64,000 nt of DNA from Tanypteryx hageni (lineage: Eukaryota; Arthropoda; Insecta; Odonata; Petaluridae). The DNA is taken from contig CM054116.1 of the NCBI GenBank assembly GCA_028673005.1, forward strand, positions 79,248,572 through 79,312,571. Direction: 5' to 3'. This document shows, one piece after another, positions 47,345 through 58,000 of the stretch (positions are counted from its first letter, which is position 1; each line of letters opens with the position of its first letter). A program made the position numbers and the translations under genes. The notes beneath the pieces were generated by a model, which was not told the origin of the DNA, did not search any database, and worked only from the letters and a program-made list of their open reading frames with translations.

Positions 47345-48930
47345 TCTATCTATACCATATATATAAAGAACGGCTGTCAGAAAATGTTTTAAACTCTTAT
47401 AGCAGTTTTAGTGTGTTTTAGCAATCTTTCCGAATATATAGAAGATTTAAATTTGTCTAGAATGCTTGATTCCGATATACAAATGAAAAGACGAAAACAA
47501 AATCACGAATATAGACCTGGGTTTGACTCCAGATCATAATTTCTATATCTCATTCGATAACACGCAAAAAACAAATTTTCACCTTATAGGATTTTCTATT
47601 TTTTGAATTTTAAATTAGAATAAATTAACCTACGATCGTCGGACTTGGACTCTATTCAAGAAAAACACACGTAGTTTCTTATTCTTATCGTCTTTTTTCG
47701 CCTTCGGGTAGAAATCGCTCGAATTGAACGTTTAAATTCCAGATATCGGCTGAATTTTGCGTTTCTAACAAGAAGTCGCCTTGCCAACTAATGCCATTGT
47801 TGAACTCGAGATCTTATTAATATAATGAATAAGAGCCTGTGTACTATCATATACTGCATACTGACGACTGTGGAGCCGCCCGTAAAGGTCGTATGAAAAT
47901 AGCGGGATATTTGAGAACTATTTATGACGAAATATAAATTTAGTTTTAAAAAACTTTCCGAGTAGATAGAAGATTGAAATTTGGTAGGAATGTTTGACTC
48001 TTATAGTAAAAGCCGTTTAACAAAACAAGTTCCCAAGAAACACTTGAGTTAGAACCCAAATTAACAACCAACCAATAGTAATTGACTTTTCTTTCGGTTT
48101 TGTTTACTTTGACGACGAAACTAATTTGGTAAGAACTTAGGAAAGTATTAATACCTACTTAAATTACATAATAAGTTTCTTTATTGCATATTTTTATTGG
48201 TTAGCCGCATAATAAATGGCAATTATTATATTTTATTTATATTATTTTATTTGTTTAGTGTAAATAACAACGCTTTCACTCATTATTATCTTTGACAGTA
48301 AACGAATACCAATTGCAATTTCAACAAGTTATTACTTTTATTTTATCGTTAATTTAATTTTAGTTAAAGTTTTGTTAATATAATTTTAGTTAAAGTTCAA
48401 GGCAATAATAGCCAGTTATTTCCTCGAATGGAAGAAGGAAGGTATTATAGAGAATTAATGAGAAGGAGATCAGAGCAAGAAACAGAAGAAGATAATGAAA
48501 ATCGACGTAGAATAAATAGAGAAAAAAAAGAGCGAGAAGATCAAAACGGACTGATGAACAATGGTCAAGAGCGAGATAGAGCATAAACGAAATCAGGTAC
48601 TGGCAGAGAAGAAATGAAGAACCTGAAGAAGGGGGAAATATAAGAAGAAGCCAAAACAGAATCGATGCAGCCAACAGCAGAAGACGAAGAAACAACATAA
48701 ATTTAAGCTCAGCAAGAGGAAATGGATTGGCTATTTGAAGAGGTGATTCATTGTTAGGAAAAATGGATAAAGAATGTCGATATTGTGTAGCGTTATTTTT
48801 TAACAGAGAAAAGAATAACAAATGCTGTAATTAAGGCACAAGAATAGCATTTCCACTTCTTCACAGAGGCTCTAACATAATTTTTGTGTATTAATTCCAG
48901 ACTTATACCAACGGGCTTAAAATGCTCTAG
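47345..48930 (+). mobile_element. Deleted Helitron with N-terminal coding relic
   Basis: A Helitron-compatible 5' tip TCTATCTATACCATATATAT begins after A at 47344. CTAG (48927-48930) followed by T closes the right side, though a hairpin before it is not clear. The coding relic lies at 48428-48834. The 47.4-48.4 kb part is AT-rich with a repeated CTTTCCGA-TAGATAGAAGAT segment (47428 and 47956). The boundaries are inferred. Confidence 0.55.
48428..48834 (+). pseudogene. Helitron protein N-terminal zinc-finger region
   Basis: The frame 48428-48586 gives MEEGRYYRELMRRRSEQETE followed by further Arg/Glu/Asn-rich sequence. A second frame continues with YWQRRNEEPEEGGNIRRSQN, and a third (48763-48834) gives MDKECRYCVALFFNREKNNK and CCN before a stop. 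The charged leader followed by C-x-Y-C-x-A-L and a CC pair is the zinc-finger opening of Helitron Rep/helicase proteins. Rep and helicase motifs do not follow: the element ends 95 bases later. Three frames and stops make it inactive. Confidence 0.72.
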
Positions 48931-49782
48931 TATATATACTATGTATATATTATAACGCTACTTGTGCCTCGCTGACTGACATAAAACTCTTAGGTACCTG
49001 CTTCTAGAAGGATTAGAATCCTGAAATTTGGCATTTAGGTAGGTTGAGTGGCAAAAACGACGATAATAATTGAAAATCAAAAATAGTTTATATTTAAGGT
49101 GTCTTTTAAACCCCAATGTTTCATTTCAATTCCCCATAAGAAAAGCATGACGTTCAGTGCAAGGCTTTCTAAAAATGCATTTTTAAATTACTTAAAATTG
49201 GAATACGAATTAGAAAAAACTCAGTTGTCTAGCTGAAAAAACGTAGTTTGTAATTTTTAAGACAGAATTTAAATACATACCGAATTAGCATAAATATCTG
49301 CTTTAAATCGGAAAAAGCGTGAATTTTTCCTCTTTTCGATAATGGAAATTTATAAACACCATGGCAACGACCTCATTGCTTTTATCATCATCATCATGCT
49401 TCTGTCCGAAGACAGGTTTTAACTGAATCGCTGCCTCTATTTCTCTCTCCCCTAGAAGCCTCTTTTATACCTCTATAAGTATTATATCCCGGCTTTATAT
49501 TATCTAATATTCCTATTCTTTTTCTCCCTCTTCCTCTTCTTCCACTAATTTTTCCTTCTAAGATCGTCCTTTGTAAAAACTGCCTTCTCAATATATGCCC
49601 TATCCAATTTGCTTTTCTTTACCTGATTGTTTTTATTAGCATCCTTTCTTCTCCCACCATTTCTAATACTTTTTCATTTCTCATCCTTTTATAGGTACCT
49701 TTTAATGGACGTTTTAATGCTTTTAATGCAGTGATACTTTCGATATGGGCTAAAATTCTTGCAGAATGCAAGCACCAACTAC
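48931..49782 (+). mobile_element. Helitron-like element with LINE insertion
   Basis: Plus-strand copy of the repeat seen inverted at 21383-22884: it begins with AACGCTACTTGTGCCTCGCT and includes AACCCCAATGTTTCATTTCA. It ends in the hairpin CTTGCAGAATGCAAG, CACCAA, CTAC (49779-49782) and T. The RTE-like fragment at 49392-49697 interrupts it. It encodes nothing itself. Confidence 0.65.
49392..49697 (-). pseudogene. RTE-like LINE 3' fragment
   Basis: The minus strand reads MRNEKVLEMVGEERMLIKTI, a stop, RKANWIGHILRRQFLQRTIL, GRRGRGRKRIGILDNIK and a tail ending CLRTEA. This is the same C-terminal region as at 9103-8666. The 3' end is a short ATGATGATGATGATAAAAG tail, a simple-repeat tail seen in RTE-like elements. 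It is strongly 5' truncated. It lies within the Helitron-like element, so it inserted after it. Confidence 0.85.
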
Positions 49783-49975
49783 TTGCGTGTATGTGTGTAC
49801 TAGTGTTATTGATAATTTCACTCTAAAAAGCGTTTTTAAGGTGTCGGTTGTACAATTCGGAATGTAGTGTTCGGGTATAACGAGCACTCAAAGTAACTAG
49901 AGTATTATCTCATTTTAATAACCCTCAATGCAACGGCGCTTTGCCGCATGTAAATGTCTGCCAGTACGAGATTCA

Positions 49976-50206
49976 ATTAATTATAATTTTTATGTTATCA
50001 AATTTAGATCTTCTTTTAACTTTTATATCGTGACTAAACTACATTTTTCTTTACAATAGTCTTATAAAAGTTCTATGCTTTTAAATAGTTAATTAATTAT
50101 AATTTTTATGTTATCAAATTTAGATCTTCTTTTAACTTTTATATCGTGACTAAACTACATTTTTCTTTACAATAGTCTTATAAAAGTTCTATGCTTTTAA
50201 ATAGTT
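49976..50206. repeat. Exact 116-bp tandem duplication
   Basis: Unit one starts at 49976 and unit two at 50092. I see no difference across the shared stretch. The identity contrasts with the diverged repeats around it, so it is recent or an assembly effect. Confidence 0.95.
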
Positions 50207-50831
50207 TATTTGTTGGTCGTATTAAACTTTATCATAATTCTAACCCGAGTTATTTCCATTTCTGGAGATGCATTAAGTTTCACTTTTGGAAGAGAAATTT
50301 GTAGAAATAGGTTACTTATGTTTGGGGGTCTCCATAAATGTATGACGATAGGTTATATCAAAAACGCCAGATTTAAATATTCTTTTAGAAGAACGAACCC
50401 CTTCCAATTCCAACGTTTATAGCTGGCGTATTCCCCTAAATCGTATTTCATACGTTGAAGCCCCTGATGACGTCAGCCGAAGTACATCGCTACTCGTTTT
50501 TTCCGTTCAATTTTTCTTCGAACGGCGTGACTAAAATTAACGACCGATTCAAGAATGAAAAGAAGAAAAACTCTCCAATGAACATGTCTTGCGTAGGAAG
50601 TGAAAAATCCCTCTGGGTATTTTGGGAGTAGCACGTTGGTGAAAGGAAAAGTAATTCTGACACCGAACCCAGGCCGACCTGCTCCTTCATCCGTAACTTA
50701 TCGAAGAAAATTCAGAGTGCGATCAGTAGAGTAGATCAGGGGGACCTTGGGGTCCTTCGAGAAACGCGTTGATAAATTCTTCAGATTGGTGAAAGTTCTT
50801 AATGCATGCTTTTATTCGAATTGGCCTACGT
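50207..50831. other. No recognised gene
   Basis: Short frames at 50210-50422 and 50490-50690 have no motif. Confidence 0.45.
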
Positions 50832-51163
50832 CAGGCACGTCAAACTTGAAAGGCTCAGGCCCGCCTTAAAGCAATTAATGTTATGGAGCAGCCGAATTTT
50901 TATAAAAGTTATTTGATGGAGGCCAGAGTAGGAAAAAATTAACTCTATAAGATTGGATTTCTGTTTTGCAAAAAAATAATACCAACTTAAAAACCGCGTT
51001 CTATTGTGGCTCAGTCAATAAAAAAATCTTGTCTCCGTTCCACAAAAATATATTATTTATTAGTATTTATACAAAATCTCGAACGATTTTGTTGATAAAA
51101 ATCCGCATTCGGACCGCATTAAGGAACAGAAAGTGCTCGCGGGCCGCCAGTTTGACATCCTTG
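50832..51163. mobile_element. hAT-like MITE, 332 bp
   Basis: Left end CAGGCACGTCAAACTTG with CAGGCCCGCC inside; right end, inverted, CAAGGATGTCAAACTGGCGG with CCCGCGAGC. These are the GTCAAAC/GGCCCGC ends of a hAT MITE family. The 8-bp flanks agree at only about half of their positions, so the copy is old. No coding sequence. Confidence 0.75.
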
Positions 51164-51487
51164 CTCTAAATATATAGAGTAAAATCCCGTTACAACGATA
51201 ACTGTCATAACGAAAATTACACTGTAGCGAAAATATTTCAAAAACTCTCGGCTAGCTTCCCTAGGCGATAGTACTTCTTAAATCTCGTTAGAATGAAATT
51301 ACTTATTACAGAAACTTAGGAAAAAAGAATTATTCTTACAGCCAATATAGGCATAATATGTGTTTTCTTGAGAACATATCATTTCCTAAGAGTCATATTA
51401 ATCTTTCTATTTCTTTTTCATTTTATCCTAAAGGACAGGTAAACTGGAAATACCAGGGTACTTGCAATAAGGCCAAAAGAATTTTCA

Positions 51488-51825
51488 ATGGTTATGGTTA
51501 GAAAATGTGCGTTCCAGAAACATTTCCGTATGTGGTCCACTCGTTCGGCAAAATGCGTCAGAATTAGTAAAATTCCTCGGACACGGCATGCTTCAGGCTG
51601 GTGTTGGGCGGCTCAACAGATTTCGTGAATGGTATGGAATTGCATCAAAGCTAATTTGCGTGGAGGTAAATGACGTTCAACTAGATAAAAGCGAATGAAT
51701 TTCGTGCAGGAGAAATTAAAAAACTGATTAATGACTAGAGTTCAGATGTTATTTTAACGCCGATGAGACGAGCATGTTTTATCGCTTGTTGCCGAATCCT
51801 CCCGTTAAGTGTGGTCGTTGTAGAG
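51488..51825 (+). pseudogene. pogo/Tigger transposase fragment
   Basis: The frame gives WLENVRSRNISVCGPLVRQN, then ASELVKFLG and LNRFREWYGI, the CENP-B-type helix-turn-helix DNA-binding domain. After a break at about 51700, 51753-51812 gives FNADETSMFYRLLPNPPVK, the N-A-D-E-T motif with the first catalytic Asp of the DDE domain. The first helix-turn-helix and the rest of the catalytic domain are absent. A complete enzyme would cut at the flanking termini. Loss of most of the core makes it inactive. Confidence 0.85.
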
Positions 51826-51872
51826 GTGGTACAAACCTCATACCTCATTCAACGTGTAAATTGCTACAGATA

Positions 51873-52060
51873 TACAGGGTGTACGTAAAATAATGTCACA
51901 AAATTAAACATCAATAACTCGTAATGACTGTATTTTCATTCTGTATTCTGCAAATGATTCTCAAAAGTTGGGAGTTTTTGCATGTTGGCAACAGATGGCG
52001 TTCAATGTCATGCGCGCGCATTATGATTAATTTAAATATTGACACTTGTGAATAAAATAT
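51873..52060. mobile_element. Solo mariner-type terminus
   Basis: TACAGGGTGTACGTAAAATA at 51873, preceded by TA, has the standard mariner opening. No mirrored end was found within the pogo relic, so this is a truncated insertion; its right limit is a guess. Confidence 0.5.
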
Positions 52061-52312
52061 AAATTCAACATGATAAACTTGGGCATATTTATTTTTTTAG
52101 CTACGTATTTTGGCATTTACTCAAATATTATTAACTAAAAAGTTTCAATCAATTAAATTACTACTGCAGCAGGTTATAAAAGTGCAGCGAAAATCATTTG
52201 AAGATTAATGAGCCTTGTGAAATAATTTAGACCAATATTCGTCATAACGAAATTTCAGTACAACGATATGATTCACGATTCCCGATCAATTCGATATAGC
52301 GGAATTTTACTA

Positions 52313-52900
52313 TATATGAGCTATATTAGTTCACACTCCTCTGCCACGTGAACACAAACGATTCCATACTGAAAAAGTTCGAGAGTTTTAATGTCATGCA
52401 GTAATACAAATATGAAAACAATGGCATTTTTCCGTAGATGTTATTTCTTGTAGAAGATGAAAGACTTTGTTTAATGTTCTAAGTTCTTTGGGGCATAAAT
52501 TAGACCTTTGGCTATATAAACACTTTTAGTATTTTTGCGGTTTTTTAAACATGCTGTGCATTATTTAACTGTTATCATTTTCTTATTTTTGGTGTCCTTA
52601 GAACAAAGTCATCTGCAAAACCATACGATTATTCATGATTTTATCAATTGATGAAATCTTATTATTCATTGCCTTTAGGCGCGGAGATAAATTGCGATAT
52701 GTATATTATACCATGACAAAAGTGGAATATTTTTTTTTGGCCAAAGTTATTGAGCTACTATATATTATTATACCATGAGTCAATCCATATGTTTAGTGAC
52801 ATTATTGCAAAATATTATTTTTTAAGTACATAGTTCATAAAGCTAAATAAACTCTGATGTCGTAAAAACTTACAAGTGCCTCTAAAGATATATATTACAA
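52313..52900. other. AT-rich DNA, no gene seen
   Basis: No motif or repeat partner found. Confidence 0.5.
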
Positions 52901-53821
52901 GTAGTTGGTGCCTGCATTCTGCAAGCATTTCATCTCACTTTGAAAACATTAATTTTTCAGCCAGATATTTCATTATTAGATATATATTTAATACAAAGGC
53001 TTGCACATCTTATCCCATAACAACTAATAACACAACAACAAATAACAACGCAACGACAAAAAACACAAACACTTTTTATAATCACCTTTATAACACGGTT
53101 ATAAAATAACAGAAAAACTGTCGAATACGACTCATATACTCTCACGCAAGGATTCGTGGGACGTCAAATTTCGCGCCATCACTATGCCAACGCGAAAAAC
53201 TGTCGTGCGGACTTGAAAGAGAGGGGGGAGTGACGAAGGGGAAGGAGAGAGGCGCGCGCCCTTACGGGGGTTGTGGAAGGGGCGGAAGGCACGATAGAAT
53301 GCTACGACGCATAAACAAAATGTGACGTCTTGAAATGGGCAAATCACTCTTATATGATCTGTAAGATATAGATTAAAAATTTTATTAACGTAGAGGATAA
53401 CATTTGCTACAATAAAGTCCAAAACACATTGCACCTACGATTAATAGTTTTCGAGATAAAAATTGTTAATTCGTAATAATCGTAGAAATTACGTATAGCA
53501 ATCAAGAATTGCATTCACTTGCCTTTATATGTTCTTTAAGATGTAGATTAAAAAATTTATCCATATGGACAATAGAATTTGCTACAATTTTTTTGCAAAA
53601 GCTCATATCTACAATAAATGGTTTTCAAGATAAAAATTATTAAACTTAATGTACAAATGTGGTAAAAACAGCCCCTAAAAGATAACATTTTTGAAATTTT
53701 CGATTTTTTTGGATGGTTGTGAGCAAAATTCTATAATCCTGCCATGTTTCAAGTCTCCAGCTTATCCGGATGCTCCTAAACATTAGTATCCTCCTCTGTA
53801 AGAAGCGTCTATATATAATGA
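52901..53821 (-). mobile_element. Helitron-like unit 1 of tandem pair
   Basis: On the minus strand the 5' tip TCATTATATATAGACG is at 53821, preceded by A. The 3' end is the hairpin TGCTTGCAGAATGCAGGCA, CACCAA-type spacer, CTAC (52904-52901) and T. Inside is a pair of about 120-base direct repeats (53343-53467 and 53521-53645) with TTTGCTACAAT and TCAAGATAAAAATT-like segments, and a GC-rich centre at 53150-53300. No protein. The neighbouring unit is about 80% similar by eye. Confidence 0.7.
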
Positions 53822-53824
53822 TTT

Positions 53825-55041
53825 GTAGGTGCTTGCATTCTGCAAGCATTTCATCTCATCATGAATACATTAAATTTTCAGACTGATATTTCATTATTAG
53901 ATATAATTTTAATATAAAAGTTTCTACTCTGAATCAAGGACAACTAATAACACAACAACAAATAACAACGCAACGAAAAATAACATTTTTTATAATCACC
54001 TTTATAACAGTTATAGAATAACGAAAGCATCCTTAAATTTCGCGCCGAAATATGCAACGCGAAAAACCGTCGTGGCGACGTGGTGGAAGTGACTGGGGAT
54101 TGACGAAGGGGAAGGTAGAGGGGGAGAAGAGCGCGCACCTATATACCCAATTGATCGAGGCCTTCCCCCCATTTAGCGACCTTGGCGTGTTTAAATGGAT
54201 AAATCGCCCTTATATGTTCTGTAAGGTATAGATTAAAATTTTTATTCGGGTAGAGGACAACATTGGCTACAATAAAGTCCTAAACGCTTTGTACCTACGA
54301 TTAATAGTTTTCGAGATAAAAATTGCTAATACGTAATAATCGTTAAAAATACGTATAGCAATCGGAAATTCTATTTCCTTGCCCTTTTATGATCTGTTAG
54401 GTATGAATTAAAATATTTCCATACGGAGGATATAATTTGCTACAAAGTGATTGCAAAAGCTCGTACCAACGACTTATAGTTTTTGAGGTAAAAATTATTA
54501 AACTTTAATAAACAAATGGGGTAAAAACAACCCCTAAAAATTAACAATTTTGAAATTTTTCATTTTTATGGTTGGTTGTAACCAAATCCTACAATCGTGA
54601 AATATTTCAGCTCCCTATACGTCTTAGATTGGTCTACACACGAATAACTTTTTTCCATGCTAACTTATGGGAGATTTTTCGGGGCATCTGGAGTCGAATC
54701 CAGGACACTGTAAGCAAAGATGATACTAATTACTAATAGATATTGCGGCCATCTAGCAACGTTCAAAACTTCATTTTTCTAGCTTATGGGCAAATGCCCG
54801 AAATTAATTTACAAAAATGGCGCAGTGCTTTTCTTATAAAAAAACGCAACTTTCGGCATTTCTGGAGTCAAACCCATGTCACTTAGTGGAGAGATTCTAT
54901 TTATTCTGGAAGTATCTCTATGTTCTCCACAAACGCTGAAATCTTCAGCTCTCTAGCTCTTGTAGTTTGGGCTGGAAATTAGTATACTCCTATATATATG
55001 TTATTATATCCTCCACTGTAAGGAACGTCTATATATAATGA
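53825..55041 (-). mobile_element. Helitron-like unit 2 of tandem pair
   Basis: Same layout as unit 1: 5' tip TCATTATATATAGACGTTCC at 55041 after A, hairpin TGCTTGCAGAATGCAAGCA at the left. It aligns with unit 1 through the AACAACAAATAACAACGCAA segment, the GC-rich centre and both internal repeats. It is longer because of extra sequence at 54640-54990. Only three bases separate the two units. Confidence 0.7.
54640..54990. repeat. Extra block in unit 2 with tRNA-box-like motifs
   Basis: Present in unit 2 but not unit 1. It holds two copies of a CTGGAGTC-AA-CCA motif (54690-54710 and 54866-54885) resembling the B-box-like motif at 7940 and 47516. It may be an inserted SINE-like sequence or ancestral sequence lost from unit 1. 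Confidence 0.5.
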
Positions 55042-58000
55042 TGTTAGCATAATAAATATTCTTTAAGCTGTGATAGCAACTGAGCCATTTTTACTCTTAT
55101 TGGTACAGCTATACTTTTAGGTCGAGATAGGTAATCACACAGAGTTAACCGGGATCAAATTTATTTATTTTTTATTTTTCCGTTTCGGAGTAGCGACTCA
55201 ATCCTCGTATTAAACGGTAATACATCCCCTCCTCATATATTCATCGCAATCCGCCTCCACAACCACACGGGATTGATCACGCGGAAAAGCACTTAAAAAT
55301 CCCTTTTCGCGCATACTCCATTTCTCCCGACACGCTTCCCATTAAGAGCGTTTGGCACATTTTCAAGAAACGAGAGAAAATAATAAAAAAATATACAGGC
55401 CACCTTTAAGGTCAATCTTGAACTCATCTCTACAAGTTGGACCACCCATGCGAAAGGGTATGGTCGGAAAGTCATTGGCGTAAACTTTCGCCATGTGTCG
55501 TTTCTGTGGGGTAGCGCATGTGCTGGAATAGGTTTGGTGAGCGCAGAGGGAGACCACGAAAAAATAAAAGGATTGAGCAGCTGCCGGTCCCTCATTCCGA
55601 TTGCCTTTTCCGGCGAAGAGGTCAGGGTGGGAGAGAAAGAGAGAGAGAGAGAGAAGGAAAAAAATCCCTTTCAGTGGTAAGCCATCGCCGTCCACCACCA
55701 CGCCCTTATGCTTATCGATCCGTCATCCATCAAATCCCAAGGTTTGACCTCCGTAGAGGAAATTCTGAGAGAGCTGGTGAAAAAAAGGTGGACCCTAGTC
55801 CGAACGTGTCCAAGGGGTTAGGGGGTGGGTGGGGGCAAACTCCTTTTTCTTTCCAATAACCGCGTGATTTTTTTTGTCCTATTCTCAGACGACGCGTATG
55901 TTTTTACAGCTTCCTCGCCTTTTTTAGCCGGTCTTGGTGCGTCTTGCGCGGACCGGGGAGTTGCAGACATTTACGAGCGGGTTGCGATTGAGAAGGAAGG
56001 AGACACAAGGAGTCGCGTCCAATATCGTATTTTGCCACGATTTTTTAGTCCTTTGGTGTATGGAAGTCGTTGGGCCTACGTGGGAGGCCTAGCAAGATTT
56101 TGATGTCAACGGAGTTATGACGGGTCGCTATATTTTTGCGAAATGGTATATTTGTGCCGATAAGTGTTCATATTACGCCGGGCAATTTATTTTAACGACT
56201 AGGGTGCTTAGCTGTGAAGGAAATCCAAAAAGGAAACTTTTAATACGCTCTATGTCCTTTATAACAATCTTAATTGCGCAACAGCGGCAATATTTTTGCT
56301 AGAGAAGTAGCATTTTTTAAACAGAAAATGGCCGGGCCGGAAATGTCGCCATTTCAGAGGAGGGTTTCTTGAGACAAATGGGATAAGTGTTCAAAAAGTT
56401 TAGGGATTCGTTATGTTGTCTCATTCTTTACCAAATAACCAATTTCAAGTTTCTGTGACATGGGCAGAAATTCCAATGAGATTGTCATTAACGCAGAAAA
56501 TCGGAAGTATGTTTTAAATAACATGTCTTTATGTCGATGTAAGAATTACAGGAAGAAATTTTTCTTTTATAATTGTTTCGCTCCTAAATGAATTACCCGA
56601 AATGAAGAGGCTGATTAAGACGACCTATGAATAATTGCAATTGAAAGTGTTTTAGCTTCAGTTAAATGATTTTACAGGGATTATTTCGGGGTATCATATA
56701 TCTGTGATAATAAAATTAAATTGTAGATTTAAATGGTGAATGGTTTAACTTAACCCAGAAATTATGTTTCTCAAAGTATGAGAATGTATGGTATTTTATA
56801 TCAATTATTTTATATACAACAGATTGGCAATTAATTAGGTACATTCAATCTCCTGGATTGGATTTCGGGTAAAATTTATCGCCTAAAATCTTAAGAAGAT
56901 ATACATTATTTTTATTGCTGATATAATCTAAGGAAACCCAGGATAATGAGCTGAAATTCATCTAAAAATGGGTTTTTACTACCTGATGTAATTTTTGAGA
57001 GCTTTTTTCTTAAAGCAGCCAATCACTCTCTGGAGAGAGAAATCACTTGGATCAGAACTCTTGGCTGAGAAAGTTTGTTCGACATTAGGGACTCTAGCGT
57101 GGATAGAAAGGAGGAAGTGGAAGTTACTTCGAGCGAATTCTTCCCCGAAAACAATGAGAACCTAGTGCAGAGAGCAAAAGGAACTGGATGAGAACACGAC
57201 GTTTCCTCGAAATCTGTGAAGGAGGTTCGCAGCTAAGACTAGTTGGATGACGCTGCGGGGAGATCGAAGAAAACCCGTCTTCTACGGAGGCGTGGCACGG
57301 TCTGCATTCTTCCTTTTATTATTGCTGTTTGAGGATCAGAGAGAGGTCGATGATGGAGAGAATTTACCACGTTATACAAGCCACACTCGAAGTTACATAA
57401 AAATCTACAGTCTGGGAACATTATTTAGCAAGAAATAAGCGAAATTTCCAACTCGTCTGTGGGGCGAGAGTCCGTAGAATTTTTAGTTTGATACATTGTA
57501 ACCTGTTAAACTGAAAGTTTTTTGTCATCAGAAGATTAATAAGTTGATCAAAGAATAAGAACATTAATCTTTAAATAGTAAGTATTTAGGAACTTGTGGA
57601 GTTTCTTTCTTTGTTCATAAAATTGTTTTAAAGATCTTATCCGTATTTTAAAATTAAGTTAAAACGAATTATTCGCAAATTATATTTATGTAAAATATTA
57701 TCCATTCTCAATGAATCATTTAAATTAAAAGCTCACGATAATTGCTCGTAAATGGTAAGGATTATATGGTAGAAAATTTTTTTCGAGTTTTTATGCTTTC
57801 ACACATAACATTTATTAAAAAAGTTTATTGATAAATCACATGGTGAGCTTGATACTTCCTTTCGTTCCTTATATTCAGCGTATAGTTTTTCTTACAGCTT
57901 ATTTACAGAATAGAAAATCACATATGCTATTCAGATAAATGTTTCTGATATATACGTGTGTAAAATATTAATCTATAAATAATAAACTGTTTATCTTATG

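Larger units (their letters stand above)
51177..52312 (+). mobile_element. pogo/Tigger-type transposon relic
   Basis: Inverted termini AGTAAAATCCCGTTACAACG (left) and AGTAAAATTCCGCTATATCG (right, inverted) with subterminal CATAACGAAA motifs and TA at the flanks. These are pogo/Tigger-like ends. About 1.1 kb, carrying part of a CENP-B-like transposase, and interrupted at 51873 by another mariner-type terminus. Confidence 0.85.

Noticed and set aside
48390..48821. 143-codon hydrophobic frame on the minus strand resembling a membrane protein
   Set aside because: It is the antisense of the Arg/Glu-rich Helitron N-terminal region; purine-rich codons give Leu/Phe/Ser-rich antisense.
53132..53434. 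100-codon minus frame in the GC-rich centre of Helitron-like unit 1
   Set aside because: Not kept open in the related unit 2 and without motif.
55293..56103. Cluster of overlapping frames in a GC-rich island, considered as an exon
   Set aside because: Frames overlap on both strands, no conserved motif, and part of the island is GAGAGA repeat.
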